A stretch of DNA of 64,000 bases from Rhynchopus euleeides (taxonomy: Eukaryota; Euglenozoa; Diplonemea; Diplonemida; Diplonemidae). Shown here in pieces: positions 22,203 to 33,066 of the stretch. The first letter of the stretch is position 1; every line of letters begins with the position of its first letter. The stretch spans positions 2,046,001-2,110,000 of the forward strand of contig OY723247.1 of NCBI GenBank assembly GCA_963210315.1. Direction: 5' to 3'. The notes below the pieces were generated by a model, which was given only the letters and a program-made list of their open reading frames with translations, was not told where the DNA came from and did not search any database. Made by a program: the position numbers and the translations under genes.

Positions 22203-23144
22203 ATGTCCCGGTTTGCGAAGGCGATTGTCTCGGCGCAGTGGCTCGGGAAGGAGCTTGCTGTCGGCAACCCGAAGGTGCATGTCTTCGACTGCGCGACGGT
22301 GCTGGACATGTCCAACCCGGATGTGAAGCCCTACCGCGTGGTGTCGGGGCGGGCGGGGTATGAGAAGCAGCACATCAAGGGCGCCGACTTCTTCGACCTG
22401 CAGCAGTTCTCCAAGCCTCTGGACAGCGTCCCCAAGGACACCTATGGCAACCCGCTGCAGTTCATGATGGCCGAGCCTGAGGTCTTCCTGGCTAACCTGG
22501 GGAAGCGCATGGGCGTCGAGGCAGACTCACACGTCGTGCTCTACTCTCACACCGACCCCAAGTGGGCCACCCGTGTGTGGTGGATGCTGTACGCCTCTGG
22601 CTTCTCCGGGGACTACAGTGTGCTCAATGGCGGGTTGGGGAAGTGGGTCGCCGAGGGGGGCGACACGGCGTCTGGCCCGTCTGATGTGGAGGTGACGCCT
22701 GCGGTGCTCGCACCCAAGGCAGACCTGGTGCCGGAGCACAACGCGTTTGTCGGGAAGGCGGAGGTGGCGGGGTCGGTGCAAGACCCCGAGAAGCACCCCC
22801 TCATCCACACCCTCCCGAAGAGCGTGTTCGACGGGGCGACGGCGAAGTATGGGCGTTGCGGGCACATCCGGAACGCGCGTCTGCTCCCTGCGACTGACTT
22901 TGTGAATGCCGCGGACCACGACACCTTCCTGGACAAGCCGCAGGTCGCAGAGGCCTTTGCCAAGGCGGGTGTTGTGAAGCCCGAGTCCCTCACTGCCTAC
23001 TGCGGTGGGGGCATCACGGCGTCTCTGCCGGCTTTCCTGGCGGTGGCACAGCTGGGCTGGGACATCCCCGTCAGTGTGTACGACGGTTCCCTCAGCGAGT
23101 GGTGTGCCGACGAGAATGCCCCGATGGACGTGGAGTCCAAGTGA
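22203..23144 (+). CDS. Thiosulfate / 3-mercaptopyruvate sulfurtransferase (two rhodanese domains)
   Basis: 313 residues, the usual length for a tandem-rhodanese sulfurtransferase, single exon. The N-terminal domain (~1-150) shows a GHIKGA-like segment (HIKGADFFDLQ) and an RVWWML helix, but its active-loop position reads SHTDPKWAT with no Cys, as expected for the inactive domain. The C-terminal domain (~160-313) has HIRNARLLP and the catalytic loop CGGGITAS with Cys at about residue 267. Bacterial and animal enzymes have CGSGVTA at this place. The enzyme would move sulfur from mercaptopyruvate or thiosulfate to a thiol acceptor. The ATG at 22203 starts the first conserved strand. No targeting peptide is obvious, so it may be cytosolic. 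Confidence 0.93.
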   Translation: MSRFAKAIVSAQWLGKELAVGNPKVHVFDCATVLDMSNPDVKPYRVVSGRAGYEKQHIKGADFFDLQQFSKPLDSVPKDTYGNPLQFMMAEPEVFLANLGKRMGVEADSHVVLYSHTDPKWATRVWWMLYASGFSGDYSVLNGGLGKWVAEGGDTASGPSDVEVTPAVLAPKADLVPEHNAFVGKAEVAGSVQDPEKHPLIHTLPKSVFDGATAKYGRCGHIRNARLLPATDFVNAADHDTFLDKPQVAEAFAKAGVVKPESLTAYCGGGITASLPAFLAVAQLGWDIPVSVYDGSLSEWCADENAPMDVESK

Positions 23145-23722
23145 TGAGTGCGTGCTGGTGGTGGTGGGGGAGGGGGGGGGGAGTGGGGGTTTCCGTCCTG
23201 TGGAGGAACTGCGGTACTCTCCGGTTCCCGTGTGGCGTGTGGTGCCCCTGTGTTTTGCAGCGAGTGGGCTTCGTGGTTGCGGTAGGGGAGAGGGTGGTGG
23301 TGGTGGCGGTTGTGCCGCCAGCTGGGCAATGGTGGTGCTTCGGGGGAGACGTGGTTTGCTGTGTTGGGTTGCTGTTCTGGGCCCGGCACCTCAAGGGTCT
23401 GGCGCCCGGCGCAGCTTTTCAAAAAAAGGTGATCTTCATGTGTGAACCGCGTGCACTTGCGCGCTCGTCTCCCTCCCATCCTTGTGTCGCATAAACGTGT
23501 TCGGTATGCTTCTTCTGGCTCGCTTCGTCGCGGCGGCGACATTCATACAACGTTCGGCTTCTGCTAACACATGCCAGTGAGAAGGCCATCGAAGCTCCAA
23601 CTCCCCAGCCCTGCCCAACAGCAGTGCTGTTGCATGACGCCCTGAGTGGCGTTGGGACAGTCTTGCCGTGTAGCCACTGTTGTACCCACCACCCGACCCA
23701 GGACTGACTCCCTCGCAGTCAC
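23145..23722. other. Intergenic, G-rich
   Basis: No gene seen. Starts with GGTGGT/GGGG runs (23150-23190 and 23290-23320) and ends with GACTCCCTCGCAGTCAC before the ATG at 23723; the CAG at ~23716-23718 is a candidate trans-splice acceptor. Confidence 0.4.
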
Positions 23723-26700
23723 ATGCCGTTCATGGGGAAGACGACGCTGTCTGAGGCTGCGCGTGCAGGGGACGTAAAGGCTGTTCAGAAGCTGGGGGCA
23801 CGCACAGACGTCAACGCCTGGAACCGTGATGGTATGCCCAAGACACCGTCTTCTGCTGTGTTGTGCACCAATCACCTGCTCACAGGAGTGACGGCGCTGC
23901 ATATTGCTGTGAGGCATAACCACGTGAAGGTGGTGGAGGCGCTGGTGCAGCTGGGTGCAGACCCCGACAGGCCTGCCCAGACAAACTCAGGTATGCCAGT
24001 CACGTGTTAGCGTGCTGCCACACGCCACACACAGGGTCCACGCCGCTGCAGGCCGCCGCGTTCTACGGCAAGGCTGATGCTGTTGCCTGCCTGGTCCGCC
24101 TTGGGGCCAACGTCTACTCGCGGGGTCGGCATGGTATGCTGGTGCAGCACACCACACCACGGCACCATCCTTACACCACAGGACGCACTGCGCTCCACCT
24201 CAGCGCTGCAAGGGGACACATCGACGTTGTACACTGCCTGTTGGGTTCAGGGATGGATCCGAATGTCGTTTCCGATGTCGGGGAGACGCCCTTGCACTCG
24301 GCACTGCAAGGCACCCGACATGACGAGGTTGTGGCACTGCTGCTGCACCACGCAGACGCCGCGCCGCAGCACCCACACGCAGGCACACCGCAGCACGTGG
24401 AGCTGCCCTTGGCAGAAACACCCCCGTCACTGGGGCTGCCAGACCCAGCCCTCGACACGACGCACTCAGCACTGGGCAGCACGTGCGGCGGTGTGTCTGT
24501 GGAGCCGGCCTGTGTGGCACTGCTGCTGCACCACGCAGACGCCGCGCCGCAGCACCCACACGCAGGCACGCCGCAGCACGTGGAGCTGCCCTTGGCAGAA
24601 ACACCCCCGTCACTGGGGCTGCCAGACCCAGCCCTCGACACGACGCACTCAGCACTGGGTAGCACGTGCGGCGGCGTGTCTGTGGAGCCTGCTGCTGGGG
24701 TGCCAGGCCTGAGTGCTGTGCTGTGCGTGTGCGGGGTCGCAGAGGTGTGTGCCCAGGCACAGGCGGCAGACGGGAGGTCACGCCGCATGCAGGGCCTTGT
24801 GTCTGCGTTGCAGGCTGGTGAGGGTGTGCCTGACGTCACGGCGGAGGTGGGTGCCGCACGCACAGCGCTGACGGAGGCGATGTCGGCAGTGCGGCATGAT
24901 ATGCAGAGCACCGCAGCTGTGCAGCAGCGCGATGCAGCCTACGCAGCACACGTCGGTGCGGCACAGGCCGCATTAGCATACCTTGCAGGGGCGGCAGCAG
25001 AGGACGACGTGCGTCTGGCACAGGCCAGCAGCAGCGTGGATGCGGCAGCCCTGCCTGCAGGCACACACACAGACGATGCGGCCCAGGCGGTGGAAGCAGC
25101 AGAGACTGCATGTGCTGCGTCTGCGGCTGCGCTCGAGGCCTACGCCTGTGCCTGGGAGGCTGTGGGTGCGGCGGTGCGCAAGCTGGGCGACCCTGAATCA
25201 GTGGCGCAGTGTGTGGTGGATGTGGGTGCGGCACGCGACGCTTTGGTGGCGGCACACGCCGCGTCGGCTGTGCAGTGCGATGGGCTGGAGCGTGCGGCTG
25301 CGGCGGCTGTGCGCGAGGGGGAGGCGCGTGTGCGCAGCGCACGGGCAGGCAGGGACCTTCTCCAGCGTGTGGTGGCGGAGGCGGCAGAGCGCCCCGACAA
25401 GGCGACCCTGGCACAGCGCCTGCAGGAGCTCAGCAAGCAGGTGGTGTCAGCAGAGGACGAGCTGGACGATTCGGAGAGGGCTGTGAAGCGTGCACTGCGC
25501 CACGGGGAGCGACCCGCTGGGCCCCAAGAAACTGTCCGTGCGGCACGGCGTGTGCTGAGCCGGGCACAGTCCGCGCTGGAGCAGCAGGAGCGGGCTGTGG
25601 CGGAGGCTGCTGTGCGCTTCTACCCAGAGCTGGCTGGTGCCGAGGGTGTGCGCGAGTGGGGCGGGCTGGTGTGCCGGCGGCACCTGCGCGACTACACAGA
25701 GCGGGAGCTGCTGGCGCAGAGCAGGCATGCGGTGTGGCGGGCACGGCGGCCTGACGGCGAGGTCTGTGTGCTGAAGCACTTCGCAACCGACAAGGGCGGC
25801 GTGTCGCGCCTGCTGCGCGAGGCACGTGCCCTGCAGCGCCTGCAGCATCCCTGCGTGGCAGAGGTGGTGTGCGTGTTCCAGGACGAGGCGGATTGGTTCA
25901 TGGAGATGCCGTACTACAGCGGGGGCGACCTTGCCGCAGCCATGCGTGGCGGGGCTGGCAGGCAGGCTGTGCTGCGGATGCTGCACGACGCGGCACAAGG
26001 GCTTGCCTGCATCCACCGCAACGGGCTGGTGCACTGCGACGTGAAGCCTGAGAACGTGTTTATCGGGGCGGATGGGGTGGGGCGCCTTGGGGACTTCGAC
26101 GTCAGCAAGGACACGGCGCTGAGGATGGCGACAGCGACAGTGGCACCGGGTGCCATGACCATGGCAGGGGGGGCACGTGGTACACGCGGCTACATGGCAC
26201 CTGAGGTGGTGCGCGGCGGGGCGGCATCGTGTGCGTCAGATGTGTACTCCCTCGGGCTGATGGTGTACGATGTGGTGGCAACGGTGGACCGCGGCGACGG
26301 TTCAGACGGTGCGATCCCTGCCGTCAGCACAGACACGGTGCCGGCAGAGGCAGTGGTGCTGCTGCAGCGCATGCTTGCAGAGCATCCGGATGCACGGCCC
26401 TCTGCAGAGGAGGTGGTGGTGCACCCGCTGCTGCGGAGTGGGTCCCAGGGCGACGCCACCAACACCCAGACCAGCACCACTGCACCCGCCACAAGCCCCA
26501 GCACCAGCACCGCCGCACCCGTCGCTTGGGCGAATGGGCACGCACGTGGAGAGGTTGTGGACGTGACAGGGGCGCTGCGTGAGGTGATGCAGTCGATGGT
26601 CAGCAAGAGCTGCGACGTGGGTGCGTTGGGGCAAGGGCGCAACAACCGCAAGGGCGAGGCACACAGGGGCCTGCGTGTGGAGCGTGTGCTGCGTGTGGAG

Positions 26701-27276
26701 CATGTGGACCTGTGGGAATCATACCAGCTGCAGCGCCGTCAGATGCAGACACGTGCAGCCACATGCACCACAGCACCGGTGAACCGGCTGTGTGCGGTGG
26801 AGGGCGGCGGTCTGGGCACAGAGCTCCTGAGCAGGGGTGTGAACGAGGTGCATCTCTTCCACGGCACACTGCGGAAGTGGTCGGACCTGATTGTGTCGCA
26901 GGGCATGGACGAGCGTGTGTGCACGTGGGGCCTGCACGGTGCAGGGCTCTACTTCGCAGAGAACTCCAGCAAGTCCGACGAGTACATGTCGCCTGCAGAG
27001 GACGGGCTGTGCGACCTGCTGGTGTGCCGTGTGCTGCTGGGTTCCCCACACCTCCGTTTTGAGAAGGCTGGAACCAGCGCACAGGCGGCACGGCGCCCAC
27101 CCTGTGTGCAGGGGCACATCAACTGCAAGGAGGGCCACGACTCCACAGACAGCGTGCTTGCCGCTGTGCAGAACAGCCCTCGTGAGTTTGTTGTGTACGA
27201 CAGGGCCCGCGTGTACCCTGAGTACATTGTGAAAGTGCGTCGCACGGAGGAGGTGATGGCCATGTTGTTGTCATAG
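23723..27276 (+). CDS. Ankyrin - protein kinase - PARP fusion protein, copy 1
   Basis: Four exons: 23723-23831, 23886-23990, 24035-24133 and 24182-27276, all introns phase 1 and starting GTATGC; 1135 residues. Ankyrin repeats occupy ~1-165; each early repeat is its own exon (DGVTALHIAV, GSTPLQAAAFYG, GRTALHLSAARGH). A 60-residue segment is tandemly duplicated (~155-275). An Ala-rich helical region follows (~290-600). The kinase (~600-860) has a VLKHF lysine, REARAL glutamate, HCDVKPEN and YMAPEVV, with GDFD in place of DFG. The C-terminal PARP domain (~985-1130) has LFHGT, GAGLYFAENSSKSDEY and EFVVYD, matching the H-Y-E triad. It may phosphorylate and ADP-ribosylate targets chosen by the ankyrins; that coupling is inference. 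Confidence 0.9.
24331..24690 (+). repeat. 180-bp in-frame tandem duplication inside the ankyrin-kinase-PARP gene
   Basis: The blocks 24331-24510 and 24511-24690 are almost identical (ALLLHHADAAPQHPHAG... twice). The paralogue at 33742-38064 has the block once, so this is a recent expansion of 60 codons in copy 1 or a contraction in copy 2. Confidence 0.9.
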
Positions 27277-28480
27277 GCGACAGCCCTGCATCTCGCAGAG
27301 CTTCCCCACCCAGTTGCGAGAGGCACACCTTCGGCGAACCAAGTCAGCCGTGTGTGCCGGCAATGGAAACATCCCTGCTATTTTGTTTGATTCGTTTCTG
27401 TCCCCCACCACACCCCTTATCGTTCTCTCTCCTTCTCCCCTTCTACGTTGAACGCCTCGACGCCCACCCCATTTCCTGGCGGAAGGTGTCGGCACCGTCT
27501 GTCCTCGGATAGAGCTTGCTGGCAGGTGCGAGCTCTTCGCAGACCCCGTTTCCTTTTCTGCCCCTCCTGACCAGCGAGCCCGTGGTGCACCTTTCCAGGC
27601 GGAACGAACGAAGAAAGGCTGCCTTGATCTAACACCGCAGCAGCCCCCCGCCCCCCCTCCCGATCCTCACCACCCCCCAAGTCCAGTCCGTTGGTTTGGT
27701 ACCCTTTGTGTCGCATGACTGCATGACTGCATGGCAACACCCCCTCTCCCTCATCGAATACCTATTTTCTCTTCTTTTCCCGCATACAAAGCACTGCCAT
27801 GTTGAGCCGAGGCATACATGACATATGCATGCCGTAGTTCTGCAGACGAGGCGGTATGTGAGTCTTCACACCGGAGGATAATGTCGTGCTGACAATATTC
27901 AGGAAATCCTTGCGCTGAAGGACGCGATTTCCGCTTGCTTGCCGAGTGAAGTTGCTTTGTCTGTGCAACGTCCTGAAGGGCATTACGTATCCCCTCTTTT
28001 TCTGACACCCACCCGTGTGCTGGATAGCCGATCCCCGGATGCTAAGCCCTTCCGCTGCAACACTCTGCGTGTTGGTCTCCTGGCACCCCACTAAGTCTTT
28101 CGCTGCTATGCTAGCACACCCACACACGGTGCCTGCCCCCACCCCAGGGTGCGGGGGTTGTCGGGGAGGGGTTTCTCCGACCCCCCCCCCCGAACCTCGG
28201 GGGGGTGCCCCCGAAACATCGGGGGTCTCGACCGCCTCTTCCCGACCCTCCCAAGGGGGGTACCGACGCCGTGTGTGCTGTGGATCCCCCACTCCCGTAC
28301 CCTCCCGCTGCTCGTCTAAGCCCATCCCCTCCCCTTCCTGCATTCGTTTGGGGCATTCCGCCCCCCCTGCCACAACTGGCAACATCGGTTTGGCTGTGGC
28401 CGTGGTGTGTCGGAATTATGGATCGTCATGTCAATTCCATGAGAATCAAAATCCAGATGCGCGTCCCTTTGGGGCTGGTG
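27277..28480. other. 3' flank of copy 1 and low-complexity spacer
   Basis: No gene seen. 27380-27570 is duplicated at ~38976-39160 (CGTTTCTGTCCCCCACCACACCCC through TTCCTGGCGGAAGGTGTCGG). Beyond it are C/G runs and a short GCATGACT repeat at ~27713. The ORFs here are motif-free. Confidence 0.5.
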
Positions 28481-28787
28481 GGGGTCTTCACCCCCGGCGC
28501 CGAGGGGGTGTCGGAAGCAGTGATTTTCCCCCGTGGCCAGTGTTCTCGCGACCGGAGGAGTCGGAGGAGTTCCTCAAAAAAATAAAAAAAATCTGACGCC
28601 GGAGGAGTGGAGGAGCTCCTCCGGGAAAAAAAATATTTGGGACCTGGCTGCGGAGGAGCCCTTTACAGCAGTCCTGAAACCGTTTACCGCACCGTATATT
28701 GCTCTCATGACGAAAGAGCAACACCAACCGCATGTGACTCTCCACTTTGCTTCGACTGCGGAGCGTACTCGGGGACCAGGCTAACAC

Positions 28788-28845
28788 ATGTTCACTACCG
28801 TGGCCTCCGGCGGCTGGGGGGCTCTGCCCCCCAGACCCCCCTGTG
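28788..28845 (+). repeat. Dispersed GC-box repeat, copy 1
   Basis: Starts ATGTTCACTACCGTGGCC, then CTCCGGCGGCTG, a hairpin-forming GGGG...CCCCCC box and AGACCCCCCTGTG. Other copies lie at 30273-30330 and, inverted, at 57375-57432. Confidence 0.9.
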
Positions 28846-29242
28846 TGACATGCATCCCATCGCCAAGTCCTTGTATGCGATCATGACACCTCGGGAAAGA
28901 GGTGTCATCTAGGAACGGAACGCTTCAGCATCCTCCTTCTGGCCAACTCAGACGGAAGCTGTTGCGTCGCATTGCATGCGTGTCGCGTCGCATGTGTGTG
29001 ACTGTCGTTCGCACCCGGCCGCTCAGGATCGTGGTCTCGCGCGCCGAAGGCGCGCGAGAAAAAATTTCAGGGTGGAAAAAATTTTCCAGGTCCAAAAAAA
29101 CGCAAAGAAAAACTCCTCCGCACTTTCTGAAAATCCCAAAAGTCGCGAGAACACTGCCCGTGGCGAAAAAATAAAATTTCGCAAAAAAAAAATCACTGGA
29201 AAAATCGTCCGGCGAAAATAACTATTTATTACCGTGAAAACA

Positions 29243-29340
29243 AAGTACGGTAAAATCGACGAGGTGGGGTGAGACGGCCACGAGGGGCCGAAGGCCCCGA
29301 GTGGCCGTCGAACCCCAACCGAGTCGATTTTACCGTACTT
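29243..29340. repeat. Nested hairpin
   Basis: Outer arms AAGTACGGTAAAATCGAC (29243-29260) and GTCGATTTTACCGTACTT (29323-29340) are perfectly complementary; an inner hairpin GACGGCCAC...GTGGCCGTC with a GGGGCC/GGCCCC stem fills 29273-29309. Confidence 0.9.
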
Positions 29341-30272
29341 TTCAAGGTGATGACATGTTTTTCTTGCACAATACGCAACTTTTGAACGCCAAAACCGCCT
29401 TTTGGTCGTTTTTTCTCTTCACGCCGTGAGAAAAAACCGTAAAATCGCTTTATTACCGTGAAAACGAAAAACTGTGCCCCATTTTTGAGGTTGCTCATGT
29501 GAGTATGTCTGAGAACACCAATATACAGAGGTTCCAGGCTGTACCACCTCCTGACTGAGATCGACTCCACAGGGGATGTCGTCCAGAGCGCCAAGTCTGG
29601 GGTATTCCGCCCTCAAGAACGGCGACCTCATCTCGTTCTGATTTGCCCTCGACAGCTTCGTCTTCCTGGGGATCCCTGGTTCTGCTGGTTGACCTGTGGT
29701 TCACCGTGAAGAACCATTACCTGCTGTGCGACACGGTATGCAGCATACACTTCTAAAAGGTCTATCTGCTTGCGGTGATCGTACTTCTCACGCCGCGGGG
29801 TGCTGCGCTTCTGGCTCTGGGCAGAGGTCGGGGGGAGCTGGATAGCGTGGCCGATGAACCCACCACACCAACCCACCCCGCAGCCGACCTGGTGACCTGC
29901 AGACCCGCTCAGGCCTGATTTGTGCATTCACAAAATCAGCCGCAGTTCCCTTCCAGAAAATCACTGTACGGACTTTTTTTTCACGCCAAAAAAAGCGTGA
30001 AAAAAAAGAAAAAAAGCGTGAGAAAAAAGAAAAAAGCGTGAGAAAAAAGTGATTACCGTAACCGGGCGTGCGTGAAAAAAAGTTGCGTGGCGTCCAAGAA
30101 AAGTTTTTTCGCCACGGGGGTTTTTGGTGGGAATTTTTCAGGGGGTCTGGGGAGAGGTCCTGGAGGGAAAAAAATCAGGCCCAGGAAAAAATGGGAGGGC
30201 CTGCTCTGTGAGCCCCACCAAGCAGTCACAGATTGGCAGGACAAGACCTGCAGAGGGTGGCTGCAAAGAACA

Positions 30273-30330
30273 GATGTTCACTACCGTGGCCTCCGGCGGC
30301 TGCGGGGCTCCGCCCCCCAGACCCCCCCTG
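30273..30330 (+). repeat. Dispersed GC-box repeat, copy 2
   Basis: Same start (ATGTTCACTACCGTGGCC) and same order of blocks as at 28788, with GCGGGGCTCCGCCCCCC as the box. The following ~100 bp, including the CGCGC hairpin and A-rich tail, is also related to the sequence after copy 1. Confidence 0.9.
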
Positions 30331-30599
30331 TCGCGTGTGCCTGTCTCGCGAGTCCTTGGGCGTATGCGACTGGCCATCTCCGCGTAGTCTCGGGCGCGCG
30401 AAGCGCGCCCGAGAAAAATTTTTCCGGGTGGAAAAAAATTTTTTCGCCGGCATTTTTGAGATTTTCAGCGGAGAGGAAAATCACTGACTCGGAAGACAAA
30501 AAAAATATGATTGGGCGCCTCCGCTCTGTGTCAAAACTGTGTGTCAGTTTGTCCCCGATTTTGTGAAGCGACCCCACTTTTTCTGGACTCCTGAGCGAC

Positions 30600-31905
30600 G
30601 GCCCCTGTTGCGGTTTATTTATTGGAACTTCACGAGGTGGTGGTGGTAGGGCTACGCAAGTGATGGAAACGGTGCGTTTTTGGCGCATTTCCTGCGAGGA
30701 TCCTCCTCTTTAGAGGTGAATAATCGCTTGCCGAAGACCCTCCACCGCTACCTGATTCGCCCCATAAATCAACCCTGGCTTCAAGCTGCAACACCGGCCC
30801 AGCTCCCCGGCTAAAATTCCGCCGAACCACCCACCAAAACACCGCGAAAAATCAGGCGGTGGAACAGCTTGCCCGTCGGTGGGAGGGGCTCGGCGTGGAG
30901 TTTCTCTTTTTTTGGGAGCCTTCGCGCAGAAGTGCAGAAAAAGCGAGTTGCCTCACAAAATATGAGACAAGCGGCACAGTTTTGACACAGAGCGAAGACC
31001 CACTTTTGGTAAATTTCGCACACACCTATCACCCCACCCCCCCAACTGCGAAAGAAGGTGCTGGGGGACTTGCTTTTCACTCTCAACGATCAAATCCCCC
31101 CAACTGCGAGAAAACCGCCAAAACACCGTTTTTGGTCGAGCTTGCCGATATGGAAGATGCCCCAACTCTCTCTCTCTCTCCGTGCTTCGATTTTTCTTGC
31201 CCCATCACACCCCACACCCTGCCCGTGTCAACTGCGTGTCCACCTGTGTTGTGAGTCTTGGCCCGGTTGGATTCCTCATCAAAAGGCCCACTATACGGGA
31301 GTGCCGTACTGCCACGCTCAGTTTGATCTAGGGAGACGGGGGGGTGCACTGGCGGCGCGGCAGATCTGCGTGTCTGCCACCACCACCCTCATCACAGTAT
31401 GGTTGCTCCCCCTGCTGTGAACCTACGCCTTGAGCTTAAGCTGTCTGGGGTTTTTCCCCCCCCTCCGATTTGTTTGACCCAAAGCTCTGGGTCAGACTCC
31501 TCGGGCGAGCTTGCGGCACCTTAGTCTGCACTGCCTCTCCACGACTGGGCCTGTCTCCGACACAGCAACCACTCTCCGGCAGACACAGCCGCTGGTGGGT
31601 GTGTTGCCACTTCTGCATCATGAGAATGAATTAATATTCATCGTTTTTATTGCGGATCCCACTCACGCACAATCAGAGCGGCCCTTGCACCCCGCCTGAA
31701 CCAATTGGGGAACAAACCCACCGCAACCCCAGGGTTGTCGCATCGAATCGACGGTAAGTTTTGTGACCCCACCTCCCCCCCCTCACCCCCCACCCCTGGT
31801 TCGCGCTGGTCCCCTCTTCTCCACCCCGATTTCCGCCGTGCTGTTCGTGCCGTATTCACCAATCCTCCAGGCCAAGGGGAGTGTGAGTTGTTGCATTGCA
31901 CAGCC
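30600..31905. other. Spacer and 5' region of the Ubl-WD40 gene
   Basis: No supported gene. Contains a block near 31052 (GAAGGTGCTGGGGGACTTGC) related to 15062, and CT-rich stretches. The WD40 frame is open from 31705, but the translation before 31906 has no domain character. AATCCTCCAG at 31861-31870 is a candidate trans-splice acceptor before the ATG. Confidence 0.4.
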
Positions 31906-33066
31906 ATGGAGGTCACCGTGCTTGACAAGGGCAGTGGGCGGAGCTGTGTTGTCAGCGTGTCTGACATCGACACGGTGATGTCTCTGAAGGTCAACGCACT
32001 GGACGCCATATTTGCGCCTACCGGCGATGTCGGGAGTGCGTGGCACACCTTACGCATCGGGGGGGAGGAGGGGGTCGCCCTCCACGACGACGAGCGCATC
32101 TGCGACACACCTCTGGAGCACGGCGTCGATGTGGAGCTTGTGCAGTGCTGGGCAGCAGTGAAGTCGCCTGCTAGTTACAACATCAATGACACCGACTACT
32201 CTGCAACCTCCCCATGCGGCGGGCTGTGCTGTGTCGGCAGGGCGGGAGGCATCTCGGTTGTTGACACCACCACCGCTGAGGTGGTGGCCCAGGTCGAACA
32301 TGAAGGCGACGGGGCCTTCACTCCGATGTGTGTCGCCTTCTCCTGGTGTGGCGCATGGGTCGCATCAGGGTCTGCACAAAGCAAGATCAAAATATACAGC
32401 ACCGAGGTGGGGGAAGAATGCAAGGTGCTTGAGGGGCACAGCGACGGGTCTGTGTTTTATGTCGCATGGAGCCGCTGCGGGCGCCTGGTGTCGGGTTCCA
32501 ATGATCGCACCGTTCGGGTGTGGGACGTGCAGGAGGGTGTTTGCACCGCCGTGCTGGAGGGGCACACCCGCACCATCTATGGGATTGCCGTGTCGCGCAG
32601 CAGCATATTTAGCGGGTCTGCGGACAGCACGATTCGGGTGTGGGACTTCCACAGCCTGGGGCACTCCGGCACCCTGGAGGGGCATACAGACGAGGTGAAC
32701 GATGTCAAGCTGTCTATCGACGAGCAGCTTCTGGTGTCGTGCTCAGAGGACGGGAGCACCAGGATCTGGTGTACGGACACCCTCGCGCTGCTGCACGTCC
32801 TCACAGGGAGAGATGCTTTTTACTCTGGTGTAGTGGCGCGAGCGGGTGACATTGTCCTAGGGTTGAGTGACGAGGACCTGTTGCTGTGGCAGCTCAGCAC
32901 AGAGGAGTGTGTGCGTGTGGTGGCTGGGATGGACAACTCGTACCACATCCACATGAGCCCCTGTGAGCGGTGGGTTTTTATCAGCGAAACTGCCGGCGTG
33001 AAAGTGCTGTCTGTCGACGAAATTTTGTGTCGCGACACAGACGCAGCCCAGGTGGGGCAACAGTGA
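31906..33066 (+). CDS. Ubiquitin-like / WD40 repeat protein
   Basis: 386 residues, single exon. Residues 1-85 look like a Ubl fold (MEVTVLDKGSGRSCVVSV, a helix VMSLKVNALDAIF, then LRIGGEEGVALHDDERI, like the ubiquitin strand after the helix). Residues ~95-375 are WD40 repeats with typical endings: VLEGHSDGSVFYVAWS, VRVWD, VLEGHTRTIYGIAVS, IRVWDF, LEGHTDEVNDVKLS, TRIWC. This gives about six or seven blades, a protein-binding propeller. I chose the ATG at 31906 because it begins the Ubl and follows a candidate acceptor. It may be a ubiquitin-pathway scaffold; that is inference. Fragments of this gene recur at ~38340 and ~39165. Confidence 0.85.
   Translation: MEVTVLDKGSGRSCVVSVSDIDTVMSLKVNALDAIFAPTGDVGSAWHTLRIGGEEGVALHDDERICDTPLEHGVDVELVQCWAAVKSPASYNINDTDYSATSPCGGLCCVGRAGGISVVDTTTAEVVAQVEHEGDGAFTPMCVAFSWCGAWVASGSAQSKIKIYSTEVGEECKVLEGHSDGSVFYVAWSRCGRLVSGSNDRTVRVWDVQEGVCTAVLEGHTRTIYGIAVSRSSIFSGSADSTIRVWDFHSLGHSGTLEGHTDEVNDVKLSIDEQLLVSCSEDGSTRIWCTDTLALLHVLTGRDAFYSGVVARAGDIVLGLSDEDLLLWQLSTEECVRVVAGMDNSYHIHMSPCERWVFISETAGVKVLSVDEILCRDTDAAQVGQQ

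Larger units (their letters stand above)
28480..30600. repeat. Repeat island with dispersed GC-box repeats and hairpins
   Basis: Short related blocks alternate: GGAGGAGT-type blocks (28550-28620), the dispersed 58-bp repeat (two copies, listed separately), a CGCGCGCC/GGCGCGCG hairpin followed by GAGAAAAAATTT and GGTGGAAAAAA (29037-29085, again at 30386-30446), a nested hairpin at 29243-29340, repeated ATTACCGTGAAAAC (29229, 29452), and a run of CGTGAGAAAAAAGAAAA repeats (29980-30050). It looks like degraded non-autonomous elements. No coding potential recognised. Confidence 0.7.

Noticed and set aside
24004-24181. Reading copy 1 as one uninterrupted frame from 24004
   Set aside because: That frame reads through the third intron, and starts within the second; splicing at the GTATGC/CACAG borders restores clean ankyrin repeats instead.
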